64,000 nt of DNA from Lacicoccus alkaliphilus DSM 16010. GTDB taxonomy: Bacteria > Bacillota > Bacilli > Staphylococcales > Salinicoccaceae. Position 1 is the stretch's first letter. The number at the start of each line of letters is the position of its first letter. A model generated the notes under the pieces. That model did not search any database and was not told the origin of the DNA. It was given only the letters and a program-made list of their open reading frames with translations. The stretch is taken from contig NZ_FRCF01000013.1 of the NCBI RefSeq assembly GCF_900142805.1, forward strand, positions 1-64,000. Reading direction: 5' to 3'. Position numbers and translations under genes: made by a program. This document shows, in pieces, positions 24,674 to 34,133 of the stretch.

Positions 24674-26038
24674 TCAGGAAATGTTTTCATGGAACACCTC
24701 TTTCAAAGTTTCCGAGATGAACTCCATATCCTCATCCGTCGAAGACAACGGCGGACAAAGTGCCAGAATATTACTTTGGCCGGCGACAGTTTCACCATTC
24801 CTTCCAATGATCAGCCCCCGTGCTTTACAGTCTGCAATCAGCTTACTGACCCGCTCAGAAGACCCGGGTTCTTTCGTCACCTTATCTTCCACAACTTCGA
24901 TTCCAGCCAACAATCCCAAACCACGGATGTCCCCGACATTAGGGTGGTTCTTCAATTCTTCCAGATCATCCAGCAGGCGTCTGCCAAGCTTTGCAGAACG
25001 CTCGAATAATGCTTCCCTTTCCATGATTTCAATGTTCTTCAAAGCGACTGCGCAGGCTGCGGGGTTGCCGCCGAAAGTATTCACATGACGGAAATGGCAA
25101 TTCTCTTCCTCCTTCTTGAAAGCTTCGTAAATATCCTTCCGCACCGCTGTTATGGAAAGTGGCAAGTAGGCACTCGTCAAACCTTTTGCCATGGTAATAA
25201 TATCCGGTTTGATGCCGGAGTGTTGATGACCGAAAGCTTTGCCGGTCCTTCCAAATCCACATATGACTTCATCTATAATAAGCAGGAGGCCGTGACGTCT
25301 GCATATACGTTCAATTTCTTGGACATACGTATGATGAGGAATCAATATCCCTCCGCCGGTGATGAGTGGTTCCATAATTACTGCAGCGACGGTTTCTTTT
25401 TGCTCCCAGATGATTGTATCTTCAAGCTCTTTTGCTTTTTGAATATTATATTGTTCAACCGTCAAGCCTTCAGGCTTCCTGTAGTTATCTGGTGGCGCAA
25501 CATGTAAGAATCCTGATGAAAGGGGTTCATATTTGTATTTCCTTAATGCCTGACCTGTAGCAGCCAGAGCCCCCATGGAACTTCCATGGTATGCCCGATA
25601 TCTTGATACCACTTTATAACGGTTCACATCTCCATGCTGCTGATGATATTGCCGTGCAATCTTAAAAGCGACCTCATTTGCATCAGAACCACTATTCGAA
25701 TAAAATATCATATAATCATCATCGAGCATCTCGTTAATTTTTTCTGCCAACTCAATCGCCGGTATATGACTTTGTGTCATAGGTGTATAAGCTATTTGCA
25801 GCATTTGATCATAGGCGACCTTAGCTAATTCTTCACGTCCATAACCAACATTTACGCACCATAATCCCGACATTCCATCCAGATAACGATTCCCATTTGA
25901 ATCCTCTATCCATGATCCTTCGCCACTTTCCACTATCATCGGCGGATTCTTTTCTCGATATGGTGAAATATGTGGCCAAACAACCCTTTGGTTTCTCTTT
26001 TCAAGCGGAACTATCTTCTTCGTTTCCAGAGATTCCAT
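24674..26038 (-). CDS. Class III omega-aminotransferase (beta-alanine--pyruvate type)
   Basis: 454 residues with the class III fold: N-terminal DGMSGLWCVNVGYG, SNSGSDANEVAFKIAR phosphate loop, Asp256 in IIDEVICGFGRTG and the PLP Lys285 in TMAKGLTSA. HVNTFGGNPAACAVA completes the pattern. It removes the amino group from an omega-amino acid to give a semialdehyde, the substrate of the dehydrogenase downstream. The pair matches the beta-alanine end of reductive pyrimidine breakdown. Other omega-amino acids such as beta-aminoisobutyrate are possible. Confidence 0.88.
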   Translation of the reverse strand: MESLETKKIVPLEKRNQRVVWPHISPYREKNPPMIVESGEGSWIEDSNGNRYLDGMSGLWCVNVGYGREELAKVAYDQMLQIAYTPMTQSHIPAIELAEKINEMLDDDYMIFYSNSGSDANEVAFKIARQYHQQHGDVNRYKVVSRYRAYHGSSMGALAATGQALRKYKYEPLSSGFLHVAPPDNYRKPEGLTVEQYNIQKAKELEDTIIWEQKETVAAVIMEPLITGGGILIPHHTYVQEIERICRRHGLLLIIDEVICGFGRTGKAFGHQHSGIKPDIITMAKGLTSAYLPLSITAVRKDIYEAFKKEEENCHFRHVNTFGGNPAACAVALKNIEIMEREALFERSAKLGRRLLDDLEELKNHPNVGDIRGLGLLAGIEVVEDKVTKEPGSSERVSKLIADCKARGLIIGRNGETVAGQSNILALCPPLSSTDEDMEFISETLKEVFHENIS

Positions 26039-26075
26039 CTGAATCTCCCCCCTTTGTAAATAAATTAGATATTTA

Positions 26076-26127
26076 CGAAGTGTCTATTTCATGATCCCAT
26101 CCAGAAACACTTTAATTTTCCACTTCG
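26076..26127. promoter_or_regulatory. Inverted repeat in the divergent aminotransferase/pucR region
   Basis: CGAAGTG (26076-26082) and CACTTCG (26121-26127) form a spaced 7-base inverted repeat between the minus-strand operon and the regulator gene. It could be the regulator's binding site. Confidence 0.3.
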
Positions 26128-26144
26128 ATACGATAGGCAGACGA

Positions 26145-26173
26145 TTGACAATGATTTATTTCTCTCTCATAAT
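26145..26173 (+). promoter_or_regulatory. SigA promoter of the PucR-family regulator gene
   Basis: TTGACA (26145-26150), 17 bases, CATAAT (26168-26173): a near-consensus promoter. A TATAAT at 26179-26184 is too far from this -35. The start codon at 26257 is 83 bases downstream. Confidence 0.7.
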
Positions 26174-26256
26174 CATATTATAATATTTTGAATTATTTAT
26201 CATTTGACGAAATGTTAAAATATATTAAATCAGATTTTACAATCCGGAGGCAGGAG

Positions 26257-27891
26257 ATGGAAAATTATAAAATTACTGTTGAAAGCATTATGCAGCGCGA
26301 AATATTTATGGATGCTGAACTTGTTGCAGGAAGCGAAGGTATTGACCGTGAGATAAAATGGACTCATATTTTAGAAATGGAATCTTTTGATTCATTTATT
26401 AATGGCGGGGAATTGATTTTAACTACCGGGTCAAACATCGACTTCGGTTCACCTCACGGGATGTCGAAAATCAGAACATTGATAGAAAGTGGTGTCACAG
26501 GCATTTGCATAGAGCTTGGGCACCACGTCACAAAAGTTGATTCTTCAATTTTAAAATTGGCTGATGATCATGCATTCCCAATCATTATATTTAATAAAAC
26601 GGTTAAATTTGTTGATATCACGCAGGACTTACACACCTTGATAATAAACAGTCATCACACACAGCTTGAGCACCTTCATCTACTTTCGAAAGAATTTAAT
26701 GAACTCTCGTTGGAACCAAATGGTATTATAAAAATACTCAAAAATCTTCATAACTACTTTCATAAAACGGTGATACTTATTACAGATGAGAAAAAACTCT
26801 ATTACTATCCTCTAAAAGTTAAAAAACATGCTGAATATATCAATTCTCTAATTGATGACAGCTGGGAAATCCAACCATATATATCGGTTAACTTGGATAA
26901 AACAGACTATTCCGTATTCCCAATAAAGGGACTTGGTCATTCGTGGGGTAATTTATATTTTCAGGAAGAAGCGGAAGACATAGATGAATTCTCATACTCC
27001 ATACTGGATCGAGCTACTCTGGCGATTGCACAAATCCTCCTGCGCAATCAAACGATAGAAGAAAGAAAGCAGAATCAGGAGGGGGATATAGTAAAGAAGT
27101 TAGTTCATGAAAAATCTTTCGAACCCTCTCTTGCCCAGAAATTCCTTCCCTACCCTTCTGAAAATCTCTACTACAGAGTGATGATTATTGAAAAAAGCAA
27201 TATAGGCGATGAAATCAGTCCAGAGGATTGGGAAGAGATCAAACTAACCCAGGCGATTATTTTAAGGAATCTGTTCAAAAGTTTTGGTTTCAGAGCGATG
27301 ATATCTGTGACCATCAACACCATCACCGTAATTTCATCATTTTATAAAAATCAACAGACAATAGTAAAAGATCAGAACTTCAACCTTGTCACTGATGCAA
27401 TCCAAAATACACATGAAAAAAACATTTTTAATGGTGAAGAATGCCATATCAGTGCCAGCAGCTTGAACAAAGATTACTCCAAATTACATGAATGCTATAA
27501 AGAGGCAAATGAGGTGTTGCATTTAAAGAAGCTGGATGTGCTCAAGGATGTTTTGTTCTATGAGGAACTGGGTGCTTACCGTCTTCTGACGAAGTTGGAT
27601 AAGAATGAATTGGAATCGTTGGTGTCCACTTATTTGAGCCCTTTATTGGACTTTGAAAGAAAGACGAACAATAACAATTTACTTTTGACTTTGACAATTT
27701 ACTTGGAAACGATGGGATCCAAGAAAGAGACATCCGAACGACTCTATATCGTCCGGCAAACCCTTTATTATCGCCTGGAGAAGATAAAGGAGCTGCTAGG
27801 AGAAAATTTCATGAACCCAGTCAGCCGTCAGGCAATTGAACTTGCCATCAGCGCCAACAAATTGTTGGATGAAAAGAGATCTAAACAATAG
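26257..27891 (+). CDS. PucR family transcriptional regulator
   Basis: 544 residues. The N-terminal PucR domain is visible as VESIMQREIFMDAELVAGSEG, IKWTHILEME and GGELILTTG. A long middle region follows, and the C-terminal HTH_30 lies in TSERLYIVRQTLYYRLEKIK. These regulators usually activate purine, pyrimidine or amino-acid catabolic genes in response to an intermediate. ATG 26257 is chosen for GGAGG 6 bases upstream; earlier in-frame ATGs have no site. It is AT-rich and divergent from the aminotransferase/mmsA operon. It also faces the amidase/symporter operon, so it may control both. Confidence 0.88.
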   Translation: MENYKITVESIMQREIFMDAELVAGSEGIDREIKWTHILEMESFDSFINGGELILTTGSNIDFGSPHGMSKIRTLIESGVTGICIELGHHVTKVDSSILKLADDHAFPIIIFNKTVKFVDITQDLHTLIINSHHTQLEHLHLLSKEFNELSLEPNGIIKILKNLHNYFHKTVILITDEKKLYYYPLKVKKHAEYINSLIDDSWEIQPYISVNLDKTDYSVFPIKGLGHSWGNLYFQEEAEDIDEFSYSILDRATLAIAQILLRNQTIEERKQNQEGDIVKKLVHEKSFEPSLAQKFLPYPSENLYYRVMIIEKSNIGDEISPEDWEEIKLTQAIILRNLFKSFGFRAMISVTINTITVISSFYKNQQTIVKDQNFNLVTDAIQNTHEKNIFNGEECHISASSLNKDYSKLHECYKEANEVLHLKKLDVLKDVLFYEELGAYRLLTKLDKNELESLVSTYLSPLLDFERKTNNNNLLLTLTIYLETMGSKKETSERLYIVRQTLYYRLEKIKELLGENFMNPVSRQAIELAISANKLLDEKRSKQ

Positions 27892-27927
27892 TACGCCCAC
27901 ATAAAAGATTCAAGTTATGAAAGCATT

Positions 27928-27965
27928 AAAAAGGGGGTCAAGGGCAGCATGCCCTCGACCCTTTT
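27928..27965. terminator. Bidirectional terminator after the PucR gene
   Basis: AAAAAGGGGGTC and GACCCTTTT pair around an inner AGGGC/GCCCT stem. It separates the regulator from the convergent amidase gene. Confidence 0.75.
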
Positions 27966-27974
27966 GATTCATGA

Positions 27975-29207
27975 TTATTTTACCAGACTGATTATAGCCT
28001 GCAAAAGCACATTGACCCCTTTTACGAGATCTTCAGGTCTCGTAAATTCCTCTTCAGAATGACTGATGCCGTTTTTGCTTGGAACAAAAATCATGGCAGT
28101 CGGTATATTGGCGGCCATGAATTGGGCATCATGTCCTGCGCCGCTCACCATTCTTTTATAAGGGTACCCCATTTTTTCTGCTGCTTCTTCAAATAAATTA
28201 ATACAATCTTCATCAAACTGGACGGTCTTTCTCCCCCACAGTTTGTCCGCTTTGACATGGCACCCGTTTTTTTCTTGTGTATGCTTCAGGTTTTGGATTA
28301 TTTTCTCCACCTGTCTGATTGTCTCCATATCCTGATGTCTGGCTTCCAGAGTGAATACAACCTTATTGGGAATGACCGTGTGGATGTTCGGGGTTAAATT
28401 CATCCTTCCCATCGTATAAACAAGATTGTCATCCAATTTATCCATTTCCTGCCGTATTTCCGTAATCAAGTCATTGGCTGCAAATAAAGCATCTTTCCTA
28501 TATTTCATCGGTGTCGTGCCAGCATGATTGGATGCCCCTGTCACCTCAAGTTGATAACAGACCATTCCCATCACCGCTTCAACGACCCCAATGGAAAGCT
28601 GTTCACTCTCAAGGATCGGACCCTGTTCGATATGTAGCTCCAGAAAACACTGTGCCTCTTTCAATCTGTTCCCCTCTGAACCTTCATATCCGCTATCCAG
28701 GAGTGCATCTTTAAACAAAGTCCCTTGAGCATCCTTGGCTTGCATCATCCTGTGTTTATCAAACCATCCGGACAGCACCCCGGAAGACATCATGGAAGGC
28801 TCAAACCTTGCACCTTCTTCATTTGTAATATTCATGACAACTATAGGCATGCGCGGTTTAATGTCATTTTCCCTCAACGTCCTTACAATTTCCAATCCTG
28901 CGATCACGCCAAGGGCCCCATCGAATTTACCGCCTTTCTCAACTGAGTCCAAATGCGATCCAATGACAAGCGGAGGGCGATTATTTTCAAGCCCATCCAG
29001 TCTCGCATACATATTCCCCATGTCATCACATTTGACTGTCATGCCGGTTTCTTCACACAGGCTCTTGAAATGTGCTCTGGCATTAATATCCGCTTCAGAG
29101 AGGGCCAGTCTTGTCACCCCTCCGTTTATGGTTCCTCCAAAGCCTGCAAAGTCTTCAATCGTCTCCTGCAGTCGTTGCCCATTGATCAGCAGCGTTTGAG
29201 TATTCAT
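27975..29207 (-). CDS. Hydantoinase/carbamoylase-family amidase (beta-ureidopropionase/allantoate amidohydrolase type)
   Basis: 410 residues, M20-related Zn-dependent amidase. Metal ligands: His85 and Asp87 (GSHLDSV), Asp96 (KFDGALG), Glu130/Glu131 (NEEGARF) and His192 (ELHIEQGP). Family members hydrolyse N-carbamoyl-beta-alanine, N-carbamoyl amino acids or allantoate, releasing ammonia and CO2. With a beta-alanine-type aminotransferase and semialdehyde dehydrogenase nearby, N-carbamoyl-beta-alanine is the best guess. AAGGAGG precedes the ATG. It is the last gene of the symporter operon. Confidence 0.88.
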   Translation of the reverse strand: MNTQTLLINGQRLQETIEDFAGFGGTINGGVTRLALSEADINARAHFKSLCEETGMTVKCDDMGNMYARLDGLENNRPPLVIGSHLDSVEKGGKFDGALGVIAGLEIVRTLRENDIKPRMPIVVMNITNEEGARFEPSMMSSGVLSGWFDKHRMMQAKDAQGTLFKDALLDSGYEGSEGNRLKEAQCFLELHIEQGPILESEQLSIGVVEAVMGMVCYQLEVTGASNHAGTTPMKYRKDALFAANDLITEIRQEMDKLDDNLVYTMGRMNLTPNIHTVIPNKVVFTLEARHQDMETIRQVEKIIQNLKHTQEKNGCHVKADKLWGRKTVQFDEDCINLFEEAAEKMGYPYKRMVSGAGHDAQFMAANIPTAMIFVPSKNGISHSEEEFTRPEDLVKGVNVLLQAIISLVK

Positions 29208-29249
29208 ATTATCCTCCTTAAAAATTGAGCTTTCACTTTATGATTGAAG

Positions 29250-30854
29250 TCACAACCTGGAATAGACCACTTCACCTTCTATCATCGTGCCGTCCACCTG
29301 GACTTCGGGTAAAACCGCAGTGTCGCAATTCAAGATAGACCGATCAAGCATTATCAAGTCCGCCACCTTGCCTGGTTCAATACTTCCTTTGATATCTTCC
29401 TCAAAGGAAGCGTACGCACCGTTCAGCGTATACATGCGGATTGCTTCAAGGAGGGAGACTTTCTTATCTTCTCCAATCACGTTGCCTGCGTTGGATTCCC
29501 GCGTAACCGCTGCATGTAATCCACGCATCGGGTCATAATCCGTCACGGGGCTGTCGGATGCTATTGCAGCAGGGATGCCGCTTCTCTGATAGTCGCCCAA
29601 TGGATACATATAACCTGCCCTTTCCCCGTAATTCTTCACATAACCTTCTCCATACTCATATAAAAATGCCGGATTGGGTATCGGTATCACATTTTGCTCC
29701 TTCATCCGATTGATGAGGTCGGGTGCGGCAATCCCCGCGTGTTCTATACGATGCCTTGCATCTTCCCTCGGATGAAGATGGTTTGCTTTTTCAATTGTAT
29801 TCAGAAGCATATCAATTGCTGCGTCCCCCTGGGCATGCGCTGTTATTTGCCAGCCGTTCTTATGGGCGGGTATGAATAAATCATCAACCTCTTCCTGTGA
29901 GAAATAATGTATACCGTAATTTTCAGGGTCGCTCGTATATCCTTCCCTACTCCAGACCGTTGGTCCGCTGCTGCTGCCATCAAGAAAAAGCTTAACAGGG
30001 CCGATTCTGAACTTCGAGTCTCCCAGTCCGGTGTAGATTCCGGCAGCCACCATATGCTTTACGACACTTTGAGCATCATAGAGTGCGCCGGCCATTACAT
30101 ATAGCCTTTGCTTTATCACACCGTTTTTTGAATCCGTCTGCAAAGCATTTATATTGCTTAAGCCATACCCTCCGGCATCATGTATCGATGTGATGCCCTT
30201 TGCCAAAAAGTGCTCGGATGCGACCTTATGGGCGCAGGTAAGTTCTTCTTTGGTAAAAGCTGCTGTATTAAACATCTCCATATGCGCATTTTCCAATAGC
30301 AATCCTGTAGGATTCCCTTCTTCGTCCCTTTCTATTTTACCCCCTTCAGGATTGGGAGTACCTTCATTTATGCCGGCAATTTCCAATGCCTTGCTGTTGA
30401 CCACCGATATATGTCCGCATGTCCTCGTGATTATGATTGGATGATTTTTTGAAATTTCGTCCAATTCCTCTATCTTAGGGAAACGGCGCTCTTCAATAAG
30501 CGTTTCATTATACCCCCAGGCTCTTATCCAGTCATCTTCCGAAGTTCTCTCCACCTCCTTCTTAAGCTTGTCCATCAAATCATCCAGGGATTTCACACTT
30601 TCACTCTTACAGGATATTGATATGGTGTTCGTGCCGTACATTGAAATGTGTAAATGTGGATCAATAAATCCTGGCATTAAAGTTTTCCCTTCTAAATCGA
30701 TCACTTTACTTTCCTCATTCTTCAAAGCAAGTATATCCTCATTCGAACCGGTTGCTGTGACTCTCCCTCCTTTTATAGCAACTGCTTCGACAACATCATC
30801 ATTATTATTGACTGTTATGACTTCACCATTCAGGAAAAAAATTTGTTCATCCAT
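29250..30854 (-). CDS. YtcJ-like metal-dependent amidohydrolase
   Basis: 534 residues, amidohydrolase family 3. The metal site starts with DPHLH (His67, His69). Later motifs are IHDAGGYG, HAQGDAAIDML and the C-terminal IASDSPVTDYDP, where the last Asp ligand lies, followed by GSIEPGKVADLIML. Family members include N-substituted formamide deformylase; YtcJ itself is not characterised to my knowledge. It sits between the carbamoylase and the symporter, in the place where a dihydropyrimidinase would be expected. It is not of the dihydropyrimidinase (HydA/PydB) subfamily by motif. Confidence 0.85.
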   Translation of the reverse strand: MDEQIFFLNGEVITVNNNDDVVEAVAIKGGRVTATGSNEDILALKNEESKVIDLEGKTLMPGFIDPHLHISMYGTNTISISCKSESVKSLDDLMDKLKKEVERTSEDDWIRAWGYNETLIEERRFPKIEELDEISKNHPIIITRTCGHISVVNSKALEIAGINEGTPNPEGGKIERDEEGNPTGLLLENAHMEMFNTAAFTKEELTCAHKVASEHFLAKGITSIHDAGGYGLSNINALQTDSKNGVIKQRLYVMAGALYDAQSVVKHMVAAGIYTGLGDSKFRIGPVKLFLDGSSSGPTVWSREGYTSDPENYGIHYFSQEEVDDLFIPAHKNGWQITAHAQGDAAIDMLLNTIEKANHLHPREDARHRIEHAGIAAPDLINRMKEQNVIPIPNPAFLYEYGEGYVKNYGERAGYMYPLGDYQRSGIPAAIASDSPVTDYDPMRGLHAAVTRESNAGNVIGEDKKVSLLEAIRMYTLNGAYASFEEDIKGSIEPGKVADLIMLDRSILNCDTAVLPEVQVDGTMIEGEVVYSRL

Positions 30855-30912
30855 TTCAATGCACCTCAGATTTTTTTAATATGTGATTTAAAATTGTTAT
30901 GTCGACGGGGCT

Positions 30913-32412
30913 TTACTTGACAGTGGAAGCGGACTTATCCTCATCTTCATATAACTCATCCATCATTTCAGGGAAGAAGCGTTCAATGGTCTCCCTGGAA
31001 GCGGGTTGAGTCATCAATGAAACTATGATGAATATGAGCCCATTCGCAATCAATCCCCAAATACCTGCATGGATGTCCAAAGGATGTACAATGACGAAGG
31101 AGAAAATCACTGTGATGATAAATCCACCGAACAATCCCCAAAAAGCGCCCTGTTTAGTTGCTCTCGGCCATAAAAATATACCCACGATGGAAGGAAATGC
31201 CTGTGCTATGAATCCATATCCTATCAGTAAAATATAAACAAGACTGGCAGGCTGCATGATTGATATCGGTGCGATGATGAGTACCATAATCGGGAAAATC
31301 AGCCTCCGCGTTGCCCTCCCCGCCACTTCATCACTCCAATTTAAAATCGGCTGCAATACATCTTTACTGTAAGTCAATGCGGTGGCATGGATACAAGGTT
31401 CGCTTGAAGACATTGATGCTGCAAGCGTTCCAGCACCAAGTAACCCCGCCACAAGAACAGGCATGGTATCAACAGCCAATTGGATGGCGACATGGTCAGG
31501 ATTGCCGATGTTTGGATACATGAAAATCCCAATAACTCCGACTATAATCATCGGTATGAGTACCAGGTAGAATGTTGGCAGCATGGTTGCTGATCTGCGT
31601 ATCGATTGTTTGGAATTCGCGCCCATCCACTGAATCCAGTGGGTCTGCCAAATTGAAAAGAAAGAGATTAAAATGGATGTCGTCCAAAAAGTGACATTCA
31701 TATCTCCCAGCGCACCCGGAAGAGTAAGAAACTGTGGTATATCTTCTTTTACACGCTCAAAGATGGGGGCTATTGAAAACCCGCCGGTAAATTGCTGTGT
31801 TGCCCAAAGCCCGATGAAGAAAGATACAAAAAGCATCAGACCGCCTTGGAAAGCGTTGGTTACACCTATTGCTTTCAGGCCACTCCTGTAAAGGTAAATT
31901 GAAATCGCACCCAGCAATATGAACACACCGGCCCAAATGGGGATGGCCCCGAAGCTCATCACATTCAAAATGTATGCTGCCCCTGTCGTCTGGATGATTG
32001 CATAGGCCAATATGCCGATTGATGTAACTATTCCGGCCAGACCGCCTAAGGCCCTGCTCTCATAACGGTCTGTTATAGCTGCTGATTGAGTGACATGCCT
32101 GTGTTTCTTACCAAGCTCCCATACCTTGGGACCGAAATACCACGCCAGGAATGCCATATAAGTCAGATAAACAACGACGTATAAAGCAGGCGCTCCTTTG
32201 GAGTATGCCCAGCCCGGAGATCCCATGAATGTATAAGCACTTACTCCCCCTGCGCCTATCAGCAGATACATCATGATGGGACCCATACTTCTGCTGCCGA
32301 CTCCCCATTCTTCTACGTTATCCATATCCCTTCCTTTTCCGGAAAAGGAGCCAAGCAGTATAGCTATAACAACGTATGAAAGTGTGATTGCTAGTGGTAT
32401 GTATTCATACAT
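30913..32412 (-). CDS. Sodium:solute symporter (SSS family)
   Basis: 499 residues with about 13 membrane helices. The SSS pattern includes GVGSRSMGPIMMYLLIGAGGVSAYTFMG near the start, a YRSGLKAIGVTNAFQGG loop, and TLAASMSSSEPCIHATAL in the middle. It probably imports the substrate of the two amidohydrolases with sodium, which fits a halotolerant cell. Its ATG overlaps the stop of the small gene upstream in a TAATG junction, indicating translational coupling. Confidence 0.9.
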   Translation of the reverse strand: MYEYIPLAITLSYVVIAILLGSFSGKGRDMDNVEEWGVGSRSMGPIMMYLLIGAGGVSAYTFMGSPGWAYSKGAPALYVVVYLTYMAFLAWYFGPKVWELGKKHRHVTQSAAITDRYESRALGGLAGIVTSIGILAYAIIQTTGAAYILNVMSFGAIPIWAGVFILLGAISIYLYRSGLKAIGVTNAFQGGLMLFVSFFIGLWATQQFTGGFSIAPIFERVKEDIPQFLTLPGALGDMNVTFWTTSILISFFSIWQTHWIQWMGANSKQSIRRSATMLPTFYLVLIPMIIVGVIGIFMYPNIGNPDHVAIQLAVDTMPVLVAGLLGAGTLAASMSSSEPCIHATALTYSKDVLQPILNWSDEVAGRATRRLIFPIMVLIIAPISIMQPASLVYILLIGYGFIAQAFPSIVGIFLWPRATKQGAFWGLFGGFIITVIFSFVIVHPLDIHAGIWGLIANGLIFIIVSLMTQPASRETIERFFPEMMDELYEDEDKSASTVK

Positions 32413-32630
32413 TACTCTACACCGCCAATCTTATTTATAATCACCATTACGGAAGTTGTCACTATGATTATAATAATTGACCAGAACATGAGTAATGGCA
32501 TGCCAAATATTAATATTTCCTGGTTGAACAAATGAATGATCGGCCATATACCTATTAACAAAGTGAAGATTACCAAGCCTAAGCTTATCCACCCTTTTTT
32601 TGTTTTTGGTACTTTGAATGTTGCCTTCAT
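32412..32630 (-). CDS. Small two-helix membrane partner of the SSS symporter
   Basis: 72 residues with two hydrophobic helices (about 15-33 and 40-65) and a basic N-terminus (KVPKTKKGW). It overlaps the symporter start by one base. Many SSS genes, such as those of pantothenate and acetate-type transporters, have a short upstream partner like this (DUF997/DUF3311-like). I cannot assign it to a named family. It is the first gene of the operon. Confidence 0.75.
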   Translation of the reverse strand: MKATFKVPKTKKGWISLGLVIFTLLIGIWPIIHLFNQEILIFGMPLLMFWSIIIIIVTTSVMVIINKIGGVE

Positions 32631-33341
32631 TAAAGCTTCTCCCCTTTTGGATGCATGATTGTTTTAACTTCATAATATGAAACTTTTCCTCTTAAAATAG
32701 TTGAATTAGTCTGACAATAACAAGAGTAACAATAATTGAAAACCCTTACACTTTACAGAACGTTAAATTATCATCCATCAATTTTTACTCTGTATCTAAA
32801 AGATGCATAGTTTAGCCATTTGGTTGACGGTGTTAATAACATAATACGTTTCTGTAAATCCATCCTATCATAATAAAATTTAAAATATTTATAAATAGTA
32901 CGGCTCATTGTGCCGTGACTTGATTGGTTTTTCTAAAAGGTGATATTTAAATATTTGTACTACCCAATTTGAAACTGTGCGAATGCAGAGGGCTAATTAG
33001 AAAATCTCCAATAAATTATTCATATACAAACTATCTTACCGATGTATCACTTAGGTAAGCCAGTCGCCTTCAAAGTTGTAGTGATGTCGAAATTAACGGT
33101 TTAACATAGCGCCTGCAATTTTTTATAAATAAGCACAAACACTTTACATCTTTATTAGTACGCGAATACAAAATAATAAAATTTTGCCATAAATAACATT
33201 GATAAACATTTCACAAAGTTGTATAATAAGAGTGTATTCAAATATTCCCAATTTTAAAATGATATCAGCAAATCAGGCATTCTGCCTATTTAATATTACA
33301 ATGTACAATTTAAGAAGAATAAAAATCACAGGAGGTCAAAC
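32631..33341. other. 711-base AT-rich gene-free spacer
   Basis: No ORF with a ribosome site is visible on either strand. The right end holds the promoter for the SDR gene at 33342. The left end should hold the promoter for the symporter operon, but I could not find a convincing one. I see no repeats, terminators or RNA structure that would explain the rest. It marks the end of the AT-rich catabolic island. Confidence 0.6.
33199..33227 (+). promoter_or_regulatory. SigA promoter of the SDR gene
   Basis: TTGATA (33199-33204), 17 bases, TATAAT (33222-33227). The leader to the ATG is about 110 bases. Confidence 0.75.
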
Positions 33342-34079
33342 ATGGGTAAATTACAGGACAAAGTGACAATCATCACAGGTGGCATTTCAGGAATCGGGAA
33401 AGCGTCTGCAGATCTCTTCGCAGATGAAGGCGCGAAGCTCGTACTGGTCGATATGGATGAAGAAAAAGGTCAGCAGATCGCTTCGGAATTCGAATCAAAG
33501 GGTCATGAAGCCATCTTCATCAGGGCGGACGTGACGAGTGAAGAAGATGCTGAAAATGTATTCAATACCACAGTCGAGAAGTTCGGCCGTGTGGACATCC
33601 TCTTCAACAACGCCGGCATCGGTGCGGTCAAGCCGACGCACGAAGTGGAGTATTCGGAATACCGCAGGACGGTGAACGTCGATTTGGATGCTGTATTCCT
33701 TTTCGCCCAGCACGCAATCAAGCTTTTCCTCGAACAGGGTGAAGGGGTCATCGTCAACACCGCTTCGATGTATGGCTGGATCGGCGCACCGGGTTCTGCA
33801 GCATACAATGCAGCCAAAGGCGGCGTCATCAACCTGACACGCTCACTCGGCGTCGAATATGCGGCGGAGAACATCCGCGTCAACGCCCTGTGTCCGGGTT
33901 TCATCGACACACCGATCATTCCTGAAGAACAGAAAGAGGCACTTTCCGAAGCCACACCGATGGGCCGTCTCGGCCAATCCGAGGAAATGGCAAAAGCGGC
34001 ACTCTTCCTTGCTTCGGATGACTCAAGCTTCATGACGGGCAATACACTCACCATCGATGGCGGCGTCACAGCTCAGTAA
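33342..34079 (+). CDS. Short-chain dehydrogenase/reductase (classical SDR)
   Basis: 245 residues with the cofactor motif TGGISGIG, the NNAG strand, and a catalytic Ser-Tyr-Lys (TASMYG, YNAAK). The C-terminal GNTLTIDGG is typical of FabG-like SDRs. Asp in LVLVDMD after the second strand points to NAD rather than NADP. The substrate is not predictable. A GGAGG site lies 8 bases ahead of the start. Confidence 0.9.
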   Translation: MGKLQDKVTIITGGISGIGKASADLFADEGAKLVLVDMDEEKGQQIASEFESKGHEAIFIRADVTSEEDAENVFNTTVEKFGRVDILFNNAGIGAVKPTHEVEYSEYRRTVNVDLDAVFLFAQHAIKLFLEQGEGVIVNTASMYGWIGAPGSAAYNAAKGGVINLTRSLGVEYAAENIRVNALCPGFIDTPIIPEEQKEALSEATPMGRLGQSEEMAKAALFLASDDSSFMTGNTLTIDGGVTAQ

Positions 34080-34099
34080 TCATAATTTCATACCAATGC

Positions 34100-34133
34100 A
34101 ATCCCCGGCCGATTGAAATGGCCGGGGATTTTT
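34100..34133 (+). terminator. Terminator of the SDR gene
   Basis: AATCCCCGGCC and GGCCGGGGATT pair around a 9-base loop and are followed by a T run. Confidence 0.88.

Noticed and set aside
32700-33180. Promoter-like AT stretches in the long spacer
   Set aside because: Many TATA-like strings occur in AT-rich DNA; none has a -35 at the right distance for the symporter operon.
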